NCBI GenBank assembly: GCA_964544595.1
Contig: CAZJBM010000007.1
Location: 1 to 64,000, forward strand
DNA from: JAGBWK01 sp964544595
GTDB taxonomy: Bacteria > Bacteroidota > Bacteroidia > Bacteroidales > Muribaculaceae
Direction of reading: 5' to 3'
DNA: 64,000 bases
This document shows, one piece after another, positions 33,316 to 43,539 of the stretch. Below the pieces are notes generated by a model that saw only the letters and a program-made list of their open reading frames with translations, did no database searches and was not told the DNA's origin. The stretch's first letter is position 1; every line of letters begins with the position of its first letter. The position numbers were made by a program, and so were the translations under genes.

Positions 33316-35886
33316 TTATTTGACTTTTCTTACCAACAAAGCGCGCATTATGGATGCGATAATCAAGAGGTAGATGAGGATGACGGCGGCATAGGCCACG
33401 GTCGTGGTCGTATGAACAGACTCAGGGTCGAAAATCATATCGATTTTATGCTTGCCCGCCGGGACACGGATAGCGCGGAGCACATAGTTGACGCGGCCTA
33501 TCTCGGCAGGCTTGCCGTCGATGGTCGCTTTCCAGCCCCAGGGGAAGTATATTTCAGAGAACACGGCCACGCCGTCGGTCGCCGACCGCGACTCGTAGCT
33601 GAGTCTATCGGAAGCGTAAGAGGTCTCGGTGATGACAGCCGTTGAGTCGGCTTTTGCCGAGCCTAACACCGATTCAAACCGCTTGTCGGCCACAGCGGCC
33701 ACCGATGTGTCGAGCGATGACAGCGCCCCGGCCTCGGCCTTCGGGGTATCGACATAGTCGATGCGGTCGACAAACCATGCGTTGCCGAGCGCGTCGGGAT
33801 TCTGCTGCACCTGGCCCCCGTATATGATATATCTGGCATTAAGCATATTGAGCACTGAGGGGTTGGCGATAAGATTCTGCTCGATAAGGTCGTTGTAGCG
33901 GCGCAGCTTGGCTGAATGATAGCCGCCGACGGCTTTATGGAAATACGAGGTCTCGGAGCCTGAGAAGTCGTCGAAATTGGCTACTCGGTAGTTCATATCC
34001 TTATCCTGAAGGATAGCCGCGTCGGCAGCCGTCGGGGTGAGCGACTTAACTTCGGTGGTTTTAACCGGGTCGAAGCTGTCGCTGTCGAGATAGCGCTTAT
34101 TTACCGAATAAAGGTCGCACAACACGAGAATAGCTATCGCGCAGGCCACCAGATTGCCGTTGGTCTTCGATTTGACGCCGAAAATCAATATCGCCGCCGC
34201 TATGGCGATGAATAGGAACGAGCGCCACGCGTCGGCCGAAATCATTGCCTTATGTATATTCTCTACGGCCACATAAACCGATGGATTCTTTACGGTGATC
34301 TGAGCCACCTGATCGGCGGGATAACCCTGCGCGGTATAGTTATCGATAATAAGCTGAGCCATGTTGATATCATTGTCCATCGTCGGCCCGGCGAGCGATG
34401 GAACCAAGGCCAAAGCGGCGCAGATCAGCCCTACAATGCCGAAGCTGACGAGCATCCATCGATAATTGCTCTTCTGGTCAGCCTTGTCGGTAAATAACCT
34501 GTAAAGACCCATCACGGCAAGCAGCGGTATGGTGAACTCGGCAACCACGAGAATACTTTCGGGAGTGCGGAATTGGCCATACATCGGCATATAGTCGACA
34601 AACAGGTCGGAAAACCAGGCCATATTTCGGCCCAAAGCGAGAAATACCGACAGCAGCGTGAGCGCTATAAGAGTCCATTTCACGGGCCCTTTCACCACGA
34701 AACATCCCATAACGAACAGAGCGAATATGATCGCCCCCACGTAGACAGGGCCATTGGTCGATTCAGGCTCTCCGAAATATTGGGGAGATTGCTGCAGATA
34801 GGTGCTTACCAAAGGATCTGCCATATACTCCTGAGCGGCGTCGACCTCGGCGAGCGGCAGCATACGCAGCTTGCCCTGGTAAGGCTTAGCCGAAGCTCCA
34901 CCTTTCACGTTAGGCACCAGCAGAGTAAGCGTCTCGGCCTGGCCATAGCTGTATTGATATAGATAGTCGCGCGACTGCGAGCCTTCGCCGCCGGCTTCGG
35001 CGAGTTCCGACCCCGCGCGCTGGCTCTCTTTGGCATACTTATAGGTATGATAAAGATTAGGAAGATTGGCGCACACAGCGAGCACTCCGGCAATGGCGAG
35101 CGCGCCTGTGGCCTTCAGCCACTGACTCACGCGCCCCGTTTTCACCGCTGCCCACGCGCAAGCTATCGCGATGCCCAACACCACGAAGAGGAAGTAATAG
35201 GTCATCTGGATATGGTTGGACATAATCTGCATCATGGCGAAGAAGGCAGTCATAGCCATTCCGGCCAGGTACCTCCCCCGGTAGGCGAGGAAAATGCCCG
35301 CAAGCGTAGGCGGAATATAAGCGAGAGTCACGAATTTCCATATATGACCCGCTCCTATAATAATGATAAAATAAGTGGAAAAACCCCAGGCAATCGCTCC
35401 GATAAGCCCATATTCCCAGCGTATTTTAAGCACTGTCATGAGTATCATCATGCCGAGCATCATCATGAACAAAAGATTGCTCGGAGCGGGCAGGCCAAGG
35501 CCGTAGACCGATGTGAACCAACGGAATAGCGAATCGGAAGGATAGGCCGGAGAAATTTGGAAGGCGGGCATACCGCCGAAAAGCGAGTTGGTCCACCATG
35601 ATTTCACCCCGGTCTCGGCCTCGTATCGCGATATTTCCTGACCGTTGGCCAAGCCCTGCACCATATCGTGCTGCGACAGATCTCGACCCTCGAAATTATC
35701 GGGATAGAAAAAGGCTACCGCAATAACGGCCATTATCACCATAGAGAGAAGGAAGCCCCACGTCTGGCGATTTTTAATGAAGGCTAAAATTTTCTCTTTT
35801 GGAGATAAACCAGCCAAAGGAGAGGACACTATATCCTCTCCGAGCAGAAACTTGGCGTCAAAGCCACCTGTCTTATTGTCTTCCAC
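33316..35886 (-). CDS. YfhO-family multispanning membrane protein
   Basis: An 856-residue membrane protein with about a dozen transmembrane segments and a large exported C-terminal domain (about residues 600-810) before a final transmembrane helix. The N-terminal DLSQHDMVQGLANGQEISRY and NSLFGGMPAFQISPAYPSDS are typical of the Bacteroidota YfhO family, which has the layout of GT-C-type glycosyltransferases; YfhO in Gram-positives helps glycosylate lipoteichoic acid. The substrate here is unknown. It lies 20 bp before glgB and 23 bp after leuS, so it is cotranscribed. Confidence 0.88.
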   Translation of the reverse strand: MEDNKTGGFDAKFLLGEDIVSSPLAGLSPKEKILAFIKNRQTWGFLLSMVIMAVIAVAFFYPDNFEGRDLSQHDMVQGLANGQEISRYEAETGVKSWWTNSLFGGMPAFQISPAYPSDSLFRWFTSVYGLGLPAPSNLLFMMMLGMMILMTVLKIRWEYGLIGAIAWGFSTYFIIIIGAGHIWKFVTLAYIPPTLAGIFLAYRGRYLAGMAMTAFFAMMQIMSNHIQMTYYFLFVVLGIAIACAWAAVKTGRVSQWLKATGALAIAGVLAVCANLPNLYHTYKYAKESQRAGSELAEAGGEGSQSRDYLYQYSYGQAETLTLLVPNVKGGASAKPYQGKLRMLPLAEVDAAQEYMADPLVSTYLQQSPQYFGEPESTNGPVYVGAIIFALFVMGCFVVKGPVKWTLIALTLLSVFLALGRNMAWFSDLFVDYMPMYGQFRTPESILVVAEFTIPLLAVMGLYRLFTDKADQKSNYRWMLVSFGIVGLICAALALVPSLAGPTMDNDINMAQLIIDNYTAQGYPADQVAQITVKNPSVYVAVENIHKAMISADAWRSFLFIAIAAAILIFGVKSKTNGNLVACAIAILVLCDLYSVNKRYLDSDSFDPVKTTEVKSLTPTAADAAILQDKDMNYRVANFDDFSGSETSYFHKAVGGYHSAKLRRYNDLIEQNLIANPSVLNMLNARYIIYGGQVQQNPDALGNAWFVDRIDYVDTPKAEAGALSSLDTSVAAVADKRFESVLGSAKADSTAVITETSYASDRLSYESRSATDGVAVFSEIYFPWGWKATIDGKPAEIGRVNYVLRAIRVPAGKHKIDMIFDPESVHTTTTVAYAAVILIYLLIIASIMRALLVRKVK

Positions 35887-35909
35887 TTTTTTTATGCGAT
35901 TAAAAATAA

Positions 35910-38681
35910 TTACCCCACAACGATATTGACTATTTTGTTGGGCACGACTATTACTTTACGTATAGTCTTTCCTTCAAGCCATTTAGCCGACTGCGAATCG
36001 GCCTTGGCCATTTCCTCTACCGTCTTCGCGTCAGTGCCGGCGGGAACGCTCATTGTGAAGCGCGCTTTGCCGTTGAACGAAACGGCATAGTTGACATTGG
36101 CTTCTTTGAGATATTCCTCGTTGTGCTTGGGCCATTGGGCGTCGTTGACCGTAGTGTCATTGCCGAGCGCGTGCCAGAGCTCTTCAGCGACGTGAGGGGC
36201 AAAAGGCGCGAGAAGCACTACAAGCTGGCTGAGCACTTCGGCTGAGTGACATTTCTGCGCCGTGAGCTCGTTGACGCATATCATGAAAGCCGATATAGAG
36301 GTGTTGTAAGAGAAATTCTCTATATCCCAGGTCACTTTCTTGATGAGTTTATGAAGCGATTTGAGCGCGTCGGCGGTAGGCTTTTCGTCGGTCACGAGCC
36401 ATTGGTCGCCTTTATAGAAAAGACCCCAGAGCTTTTTGATAAAGCGGTTGACGCCATCGATGCCGTTGGTGTCCCACGGTTTGCTCTGCTCAAGCGGGCC
36501 GAGGAACATCTCATAGAGGCGCAGCGTGTCGGCGCCGTATTGCTCTACTATATCATCGGGGTTAACGACGTTGAACATCGATTTCGACATTTTCTCAACC
36601 GCCCAGCCGCACACGTATTTTCCGTCTTCGAGGATAAACTCGGCGTCGGCGTAGTCAGGACGCCATGCGCGGAACTTGTCTATGTCGAGAATATCGTTGC
36701 TTACTATATTGACATCCACATGTATAGGAGTAGTATCGTACTCCTTGCGGAGATTGTATGACACAAACGTGTTGGTGTTCTTTATGCGGTATACGAAGTT
36801 GCTTCGGCCCTGTATCATACCCTGGTTAATGAGCTTGTTGAAAGGCTCGTCCTCCACTACCATTCCGAGGTCGAAGAGAAATTTATTCCAGAATCGGCTG
36901 TAGATTAGGTGGCCGGTAGCGTGCTCCGTACCTCCGATGTAGAGGTCGACGTTGCGCCAGTATTCATTAGCGTCTTTGCCGACGAGGGCGTCGTTGTTGC
37001 GCGGATCCATGTATCGGAGATAGTAGGCCGACGATCCGGCGAATCCCGGCATGGTGCATTTCTCCAGCTCCCATCCCTCCTCGGTTTTCCAGTTTTTGGC
37101 GCGTCCGAGCGGCGGTTCGCCCGACTCGGTAGGCAAGTAGCTGTCTATTTCGGGGAGTAGGAGAGGCAGCTTCTCCACGTCGAGCATATAGGGGATTCCA
37201 TCCTTATAATATACGGGGAAGGGTTCGCCCCAATAGCGCTGGCGACTGAAGATAGCGTCGCGGAGACGGAAATTCACTTTCACTTTGCCTATTTTCTTCT
37301 CCTCGATGAATTTCTTGGTCTTAGCTATCGCGTCTTTCACTTCAAGGCCGTTGAGGTCGAGCTCGGGGCCGCATGAATTTATCATCTTGCCCTCTTTGGC
37401 GTCGAAGCTCTCTTCGCTGACGTCGGCCCCCTCTATAAGAGGTATTATAGGCAGACCGAAATGCTTGGCGAAAGCATAGTCGCGGCTGTCGTGGGCCGGA
37501 ACTGCCATTATGGCGCCCGTGCCGTAACCCGCAAGCACGTAGTCGCTTACCCAGATAGGTATCTCTTTGCCTGAAAGAGGATTGATAGCGTAGGCGCCTG
37601 TGAATACACCCGACACTTTCTTATCTATCATGCGCTCGCGCTCGGTCTTGCTCTTTATCGATTCCTTATAAGCCTTCACAGCCTCGGCCTGCTCGGGGGT
37701 GGTCACCATATCTACGTACTTGCTTTCCGGGGCAAGCACCATGAATGTCACGCCAAAGACTGTATCGGCGCGGGTAGTGAATATCTCAAGCTCTACGTCG
37801 CTGTCGGCTACCTTGAAGCGCATTTCCGCGCCCTCAGAGCGGCCGATCCAGTTGCGCTGCGTCTCTTTGAGCGAATCAGTCCAGTCGATGCTTTCGAGTC
37901 CTTCAAGCAAGCGGGGGGCGTAAGCCGACACGCGGAGACACCATTGATACATCACCTTCTGCTCTACGGGATAGCCGCCGCGCACCGACAATCCTTCGCT
38001 CACCTCGTCATTGGCAAGCACCGTCCCGAGTTCGGGACACCAATTGACCATCGTGTTGCCGAGATAGGCGATGCGGTAGTTCATAAGGGTATCGCTCTTC
38101 TCCTTCTCGCTCATTGCTTTCCACTCGTCGGCGGTGAAACGCAGCTCCTTTGTGCAAGCGGCATTGATGCCCTCCGTTCCTTTTTCCTCAAAATGCGATA
38201 TGAGGTCGGCTATAGGTTTGGCCTTCTGCTCGGCGTTGTCGAAGTAGGAGTTGAACATCTTGATGAACGCCCACTGCGTCCACTTATAGTACTCCGGGTC
38301 GCACGTTTTTATCTCGCGGCTCCAGTCGTAGCAGAAGCCTATCTTGTCGAGCTGCGAGCGGTAGCGGGCTATGTTGTTGCGGGTGGTGATTTCGGGATGT
38401 TGCCCCGTCTGGATAGCGTACTGCTCGGCCGGCAGTCCGTAGGCGTCGTAACCCATCGGGTGAAGCACGTTGAAACCCTGGAGGCGCTTGTAGCGCGAAT
38501 AAATGTCCGACGCAATGTAGCCGAGCGGATGACCCACGTGGAGTCCGGCGCCTGAAGGGTAGGGAAACATATCAAGCACATAGAACTTGGGCTTTGATTT
38601 GTCGACCTCGGTTTTATATACATTATTATCTTTCCAATACTGTTGCCAGCGGGCTTCTATATCTTTATGCTTATATTCCAT
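35910..38681 (-). CDS. leuS: Leucyl-tRNA synthetase
   Basis: A 923-residue class I aminoacyl-tRNA synthetase charging tRNA-Leu. The HIGH-type signature is PYPSGAGLHVGHPLGY (about residues 40-55), the editing domain (CP1) lies around 230-420, with GTGAIMAVPAHDSRDYAFAK containing the conserved editing Asp, and KMSKS is found in EKMSKSMFNVVNPDDIV near 700. The anticodon-binding domain follows. ATG 38681 (MEYKHKDIEARWQQYW) gives the family start; the frame is open to 38879 only because it overlaps nadA. It follows nadA by 26 bp. Confidence 0.97.
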   Translation of the reverse strand: MEYKHKDIEARWQQYWKDNNVYKTEVDKSKPKFYVLDMFPYPSGAGLHVGHPLGYIASDIYSRYKRLQGFNVLHPMGYDAYGLPAEQYAIQTGQHPEITTRNNIARYRSQLDKIGFCYDWSREIKTCDPEYYKWTQWAFIKMFNSYFDNAEQKAKPIADLISHFEEKGTEGINAACTKELRFTADEWKAMSEKEKSDTLMNYRIAYLGNTMVNWCPELGTVLANDEVSEGLSVRGGYPVEQKVMYQWCLRVSAYAPRLLEGLESIDWTDSLKETQRNWIGRSEGAEMRFKVADSDVELEIFTTRADTVFGVTFMVLAPESKYVDMVTTPEQAEAVKAYKESIKSKTERERMIDKKVSGVFTGAYAINPLSGKEIPIWVSDYVLAGYGTGAIMAVPAHDSRDYAFAKHFGLPIIPLIEGADVSEESFDAKEGKMINSCGPELDLNGLEVKDAIAKTKKFIEEKKIGKVKVNFRLRDAIFSRQRYWGEPFPVYYKDGIPYMLDVEKLPLLLPEIDSYLPTESGEPPLGRAKNWKTEEGWELEKCTMPGFAGSSAYYLRYMDPRNNDALVGKDANEYWRNVDLYIGGTEHATGHLIYSRFWNKFLFDLGMVVEDEPFNKLINQGMIQGRSNFVYRIKNTNTFVSYNLRKEYDTTPIHVDVNIVSNDILDIDKFRAWRPDYADAEFILEDGKYVCGWAVEKMSKSMFNVVNPDDIVEQYGADTLRLYEMFLGPLEQSKPWDTNGIDGVNRFIKKLWGLFYKGDQWLVTDEKPTADALKSLHKLIKKVTWDIENFSYNTSISAFMICVNELTAQKCHSAEVLSQLVVLLAPFAPHVAEELWHALGNDTTVNDAQWPKHNEEYLKEANVNYAVSFNGKARFTMSVPAGTDAKTVEEMAKADSQSAKWLEGKTIRKVIVVPNKIVNIVVG

Positions 38682-38707
38682 CTTTTTCAATGAGTGATTA
38701 ATGTGAA

Positions 38708-39673
38708 CTACTTGGGGTTGTTGATCGACTTCGACAACTCTATCATCCGCTCGATCGGGCGGCGGGCTTTCACCGCAATCTCCTCGTCGACCACTATTTC
38801 GGGCTTCTCGTCGCGGAGGCAGTCGCGAAGCTTCTCGAGGGTGTTGAGCTTCATGAAGTTGCAGTCGTTGCAGCCGCAAGTTGAGTCAACCGGGGGCGCA
38901 GCGATGAATTCCTTATCGGGGCAAGCCTTCTGCATCTGGTGGAGAATACCGCTCTCCGTAGCCACTATAAACTGCTTGGCGTCGCTTTCCTTAGCATAAT
39001 TAAGCAGGGCGGCGGTCGACCCGACCTTGTCGGCCAGCATCACTACCTGGCGCTTGCACTCGGGATGCACCAGCAGCTTCGCCTCCGGGTACTCTCTCTT
39101 AAGCTCGATGATCTTTTCGAGCGAGAACTGCTCATGAACGTGGCAGGCGCCGTTCCATAGAAGCATCGAGCGGCCCGTGACGCCGTTGATGTAATTGCCC
39201 AGATTACGGTCGGGGCCGAATATGATTTTCTCCTCAGGCGGGAACGATTCCACTATCTGGCGGGCGTTGGAAGAAGTGACCACCACGTCGGTCAGAGCCT
39301 TCACCGCAGCCGAGGTGTTGACATAGCTTATAACCGTATGGTCGGGATGAGACTCCACAAACGCCTTGAATTCATCGGCCGGGCAAGAGTCGGCGAGCGA
39401 GCATCCGGCGGCGGCGTCGGGAATGAGCACCTTCTTGTCGGGGCAAAGAATCTTTGCCGTCTCCCCCATGAAATGAACGCCGCACATCACAATGACGGGC
39501 TCGTCGATTTTCTCGGCTATCTGCGCGAGGGCGAGCGAGTCGCCTATGAAATCAGCCACATCCTGAATTTCAGATCGCTGATAATAATGGCCGAGAATGA
39601 CGGCGCGCTTCTCCTTCTTGAGTCGGAGAATCTCGTCGACGAGTTGACGGCGTGAGTCTTTTTCAACAGTCAT
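38708..39673 (-). CDS. nadA: Quinolinate synthase A
   Basis: A 321-residue iron-sulfur enzyme that condenses iminoaspartate with dihydroxyacetone phosphate to quinolinate in NAD synthesis. It shows AVILGHYYQRSEIQDVADFI near the N-terminus. Cluster-ligand cysteines are in VMCGVHFMGETAK, NGACHVHEQF and the C-terminal STCGCNDCNFMKLNTLE. The length and three-fold repeat pattern are those of NadA. No nadB or nadC is in this window. It is the first gene of the minus-strand run that continues through leuS, yfhO-like and glgB. Confidence 0.95.
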   Translation of the reverse strand: MTVEKDSRRQLVDEILRLKKEKRAVILGHYYQRSEIQDVADFIGDSLALAQIAEKIDEPVIVMCGVHFMGETAKILCPDKKVLIPDAAAGCSLADSCPADEFKAFVESHPDHTVISYVNTSAAVKALTDVVVTSSNARQIVESFPPEEKIIFGPDRNLGNYINGVTGRSMLLWNGACHVHEQFSLEKIIELKREYPEAKLLVHPECKRQVVMLADKVGSTAALLNYAKESDAKQFIVATESGILHQMQKACPDKEFIAAPPVDSTCGCNDCNFMKLNTLEKLRDCLRDEKPEIVVDEEIAVKARRPIERMIELSKSINNPK

Positions 39674-40298
39674 TTAATATTCTTGAAATTTAAATTTTTT
39701 GAAAAAATCTTTTTAAAGGAATAATAATAAGCGATGTTGATAGCCGCGATAAATAATCGGCGTAAAATTTGCATATTAACTTATCAATATAGCCGTTATA
39801 CAACTTTACATCTTATTAACACTATTAACTTCTGATAATCATAGTGTTTAGCCACTTTATCAACACGCTGTCAATAATACGCGAAGTTAATAAAATAATT
39901 CAAATATGTTGTAGAAAAGTAAGTAAATAAGCGTTGAAACAGGTTTAATACAAATAAAATAACTTATTTGGATAATACTCCTCAGCCGCATATATGGCAT
40001 TAATAATCAGAAATGCAAACCTTTCTTTTAAAAACCTATCAAATACTTTTCCACACTTATCAACACCCTTATCAACACCCCCGACATGGTCCGGTTAAAG
40101 CAACTTGATTTATGTTTAATTTGAATTCTATGCTGAATGTTGGTATAAACTAATCTTACTCACTTTTATAAATATCATGGTAATAATAGGGTAGGGGGAA
40201 GGGGGGAGTTTCGATTATTTTGCGTACTTTTGTGAGGCGGTGAGGCCGGGAACGCCGATGGCGGCGAGGCTTCATGCTATGGTTTTTATCGTTTTGAA
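39674..40298. other. AT-rich region with DnaA-box-like repeats, possible origin
   Basis: A 625-bp gene-free gap between divergent nadA and the AraC-type sensor gene. TTATCAACA occurs at 39857-39865, 40057-40065 and 40069-40077; TTATCAATA is at 39781-39789 and TTTTCCACA at 40047-40055. Each is one or two bases from the DnaA box TTATCCACA, and the last three stand in tandem (40047-40077). The flanking DNA is rich in A and T (DUE-like). Gene strands change here from mostly minus to plus, but not consistently over longer range. That it is oriC is inference; it may simply be a DnaA-binding cluster. A -7-like TACTTTTG lies at 40225-40232 for the next gene. Confidence 0.35.
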
Positions 40299-43200
40299 AT
40301 GGCAAGAATACTGATTATATTGATTACGGCGGTGATTTCTCTCGTCGCGCATGCCGATTTCTTTTGCAGGAAACGGAATTTTGCGGCCAATGAAAGCGCG
40401 CTCGAAGGGCATATCTCCAATGTGCAGCAAGATAGCGTGGGATTCCTGTGGTTCGCAACATGGAACGGCCTGGTAAGATATGACGGCTACAATTTCCACG
40501 CGTTCCAGCCTATTCTCTTTTCCGACGGCAATATCTACTCCAACCGTATCTATAATATAAGAATCAGCTCGTCGGGCGATATATGGTGCGTGTCGTCAGA
40601 CAACAACCTCTATCTTTTCAATCGCGCCACCATGAAGTTTCAGAATCTGCATAAGCTTATTCCTGAGATTTCCGAAAAGAAGGTAAAGGTTATAACCCCG
40701 ATGAAAAACGGGGCCACGTGGATAGTTTTCAAGGATTTCACGGCTCTGAGGCTTAATGACGACAATCCGCTCGATGATTACATATTTATCGGCAACGCCG
40801 ACAATGTCAGCAAATCCAATCCGCGCATCAATTCTATCAGCCGAACTGATATAGGCGATGAATGGTTTCTTACCGACACTAAGGCGTTGAACATAACGAG
40901 GGGTTACTCTGTGGCGGGAAATTATCGATCTGTTTATTCACTGCGCGGCAGTAATTTTCTGATTGCTAATAACGGGGGCATTGTGCGCACCGACTTGAAG
41001 GGAAACAGAACTTACGACGCTATGCGCCCTATGCAAGTCAACTACACGCTGAGCGTCGACAACAGGCTCGTTATGGCAACCGATGGCGGCATGGTGATAT
41101 TCAACCCCACGAGCGGCGAGTTCTCAACCTATGGTGATTTTCCGGTGGTATATATCTTTAAGGACTCGCGCCACAGGGTATGGTGCTTCGGAGAGAACGG
41201 CGTCACCGGGTTGATCGAGAATGTCAACGACGATAGATTCAAGGTGTTTCGCTCCCGCATAAGCTCGTCGGAGGAGATAATGAAAAATCCGCAGATAATA
41301 TTCGAGCAGCCTTCGGGAGAGATTATTCTCCGCCCGATAGGGGGTGTGCTGTCATACTACGATGAGGCCGACGACGAGATAAAGGATTGCATCTTTCAGG
41401 AGAACGACAGCTATTGGTCAAACTATTCTCCCGAAGGCGTAAAGAAATTTCTCGTCGACCATGATTCCAATCTGTGGGTTTTTCACGAAAACGGAGCTGA
41501 TTGCATTAATTTCAAGAAGAAATACTTCGACGCCGTGCCCAACGCAGCGAAGCAGGAGACTCGCGCGCTTGCTGTCGACAAATCGGGTCGATACTGGCTG
41601 GCCGACCGCGGCAATCAGCTCCGTGTGGCTGACTCCACGCTCAAAACCGGCCTCTATGTAGCCAGCGACGGCACGTTAACGGCGTCTCCATCGCGATTTT
41701 CAAGTATGGCCGTATACTCGATTCATGCGGGCACCGACGGCAATGTGTGGGTCGGCACCAAAGGCGACGGCCTGTATCTTCTGCGACCGCGGTCAGGGGG
41801 CAGGGCGGCATACGATGTTAGCCACTTCTCCGCTTCGGCCTCCGATCCTTCGCTGAGAATACCTACCGATACGGTCTACGACATTGAGATTGCCGGTGGC
41901 AAGGTGTGGATAGGATCCTACGGCAACGGGTTGAGCGTGGGCGTTCCGACCGCTTCGGGCTACCGATTCAGCCACGTCAAGAACCAGCCTGCCGGAATGA
42001 AGATACGCTCCATCCGCTACCACGGCGACAACACGCTGGTTATCGGCACTGCCGACGGCCTCGTCACGGCCGATATAAGCGACCTTAACGCCCCCCGATT
42101 CTTTACCAATAGATTCCGCAACGAAGAGTGGGGGCTGAAGGGCAACGATGTGATGGAGGTGGTTGATTTTAATGATTCGCTGTATGTATGCGTGTTCGGC
42201 AACGGACTGAGCCGCATCGACTCCGACAATATTCTGAGCGACGAAATCCATTTCACCAACTTCCCGATACCCTCTTCGGCCAGCGCCGGGCAGATAAAGA
42301 CCGCGATCACCGACGGCAACAATATATGGGTGGTATCTGAAAAATCTATAAGCAAATTCTCGCCCCGCACAGGGCTTTACACTATCTACGACAACGATAA
42401 CTTCATGGGCCATTTCAGGCTTTCGGAGGCAGCTCCCGCTTTTGCCGACGGTCGCCTTATTGTCGGCACTTCCGAAGGGGTTATGCGCTTTAATCCCGAC
42501 GACACGGAGCTTCAGGAGCGCGATAACCGTCGTATAGCCATCACCGGTATCCGCTATCAGAACGACATGGAGATTCATCCGCTCAACGACACCGATTCTA
42601 TCATATTGTCGCCCGACCGCCGCAGCTTCGCCCTATACCTCTCAGCCATGAAATTCGGCGGCGAGGATAACATACGCTTCCGTTATCGCCTCGAAGGGTA
42701 CGACAAGGGGTGGAACTACGCCTCGGAAAATCATCCGGAAATCACTTACAATAATCTTCCCCCCGGCCATTATAGCCTAATCATCGAGTGCACAGCCCCC
42801 GACGGATCATGGCAGCCGACGGCCCGCAATATATATCTTTACGCCAAGCCTCGCTTCACCGAAACCACTCTGTTTAAGGTGATCATCGCCTTACTCTGCG
42901 CTATCGCCGTATGCTCGCTCGGATATGCGGCCATATATTTCAAGAAGATGCGCAATGAGATACAGAAGAAGTATTCGCTTCTTATGAGCATCGACCGCCT
43001 CAGCCGTGATTATATGGCCGAGAAGGCCGGGGAGACTTCAGCCCCTGAGCCTGATGATGATGAGGCGCTTGACAAGAAATTCATAGAGGATTCGGTCAAA
43101 TTTATCAACGAGAATATCGACAATCCAGAGCTGGTGGTTGAGGATCTTGCCCGCAATGCCGGAATGAGCCGCACGGCCTATTTCAATCGCATGAAGCAGA

Positions 43201-43400
43201 TCACGGGGCTGTCGCCCGTAGGGTTCATCAAGCAGATGCGCATTAAGAGCGCGTTGCGGCTGCTCGAACAGCAAGACACGATGTCGATTACCGATGTCGC
43301 TTACCGCGTGGGCTTTACCGACCCGAAATACTTCTCCCGCTGCTTCAAATCAGAGATGGGCATGACCCCGTCGCAATACCTCGACAGCCGCAAATCATAG
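40299..43400 (+). CDS. Membrane sensor with propeller, Y_Y_Y and AraC domains (no kinase)
   Basis: A 1033-residue protein built like the sensor of a hybrid two-component system but without its core. A signal peptide (residues 1-20) is followed by two seven-bladed propellers (about 25-770; repeats such as DSVGFLWFATWNGLVRYDGY and TDGNVWVGTKGDGLYLL). Next come a Y_Y_Y domain (about 780-850, FRYRLEGYDKGWNYA), a transmembrane helix (about 857-880) and, after a short linker, an AraC domain (about 925-1033, AYRVGFTDPKYFSRCFKSEM). HisKA, ATPase and receiver domains are absent. It would sense a ligand outside and act as a membrane-tethered regulator. It faces the PL1 lyase gene, a plausible target. 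Confidence 0.88.
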   Translation: MARILIILITAVISLVAHADFFCRKRNFAANESALEGHISNVQQDSVGFLWFATWNGLVRYDGYNFHAFQPILFSDGNIYSNRIYNIRISSSGDIWCVSSDNNLYLFNRATMKFQNLHKLIPEISEKKVKVITPMKNGATWIVFKDFTALRLNDDNPLDDYIFIGNADNVSKSNPRINSISRTDIGDEWFLTDTKALNITRGYSVAGNYRSVYSLRGSNFLIANNGGIVRTDLKGNRTYDAMRPMQVNYTLSVDNRLVMATDGGMVIFNPTSGEFSTYGDFPVVYIFKDSRHRVWCFGENGVTGLIENVNDDRFKVFRSRISSSEEIMKNPQIIFEQPSGEIILRPIGGVLSYYDEADDEIKDCIFQENDSYWSNYSPEGVKKFLVDHDSNLWVFHENGADCINFKKKYFDAVPNAAKQETRALAVDKSGRYWLADRGNQLRVADSTLKTGLYVASDGTLTASPSRFSSMAVYSIHAGTDGNVWVGTKGDGLYLLRPRSGGRAAYDVSHFSASASDPSLRIPTDTVYDIEIAGGKVWIGSYGNGLSVGVPTASGYRFSHVKNQPAGMKIRSIRYHGDNTLVIGTADGLVTADISDLNAPRFFTNRFRNEEWGLKGNDVMEVVDFNDSLYVCVFGNGLSRIDSDNILSDEIHFTNFPIPSSASAGQIKTAITDGNNIWVVSEKSISKFSPRTGLYTIYDNDNFMGHFRLSEAAPAFADGRLIVGTSEGVMRFNPDDTELQERDNRRIAITGIRYQNDMEIHPLNDTDSIILSPDRRSFALYLSAMKFGGEDNIRFRYRLEGYDKGWNYASENHPEITYNNLPPGHYSLIIECTAPDGSWQPTARNIYLYAKPRFTETTLFKVIIALLCAIAVCSLGYAAIYFKKMRNEIQKKYSLLMSIDRLSRDYMAEKAGETSAPEPDDDEALDKKFIEDSVKFINENIDNPELVVEDLARNAGMSRTAYFNRMKQITGLSPVGFIKQMRIKSALRLLEQQDTMSITDVAYRVGFTDPKYFSRCFKSEMGMTPSQYLDSRKS

Positions 43401-43474
43401 CCCCAAGCGCCTCCCGCCCGCATCCCCCTCTGATTTTCCCCGCCTCCTCCTTCCCTTTACTACTTTAAAAAAAC

Positions 43475-43516
43475 AAAGTTGGATCGGCAGCTTGAAAAAG
43501 CTATCGGTCCAACTTT
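43475..43516. terminator. Bidirectional terminator
   Basis: AAAGTTGGA (43475-43483) pairs with TCCAACTTT (43508-43516), and the inner CGGCAGCTT/AAGCTATCG part pairs further. A and T runs on either side fit both directions, between the convergent sensor and PL1 genes. Confidence 0.8.
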
Positions 43517-43539
43517 TCGGAGTAATATAGGATATGGGA

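Noticed and set aside
38682..38879. N-terminal extension of leuS
   Set aside because: The extra 66 residues overlap nadA in another frame and do not resemble leucyl-tRNA synthetase, whose start fits 38681.
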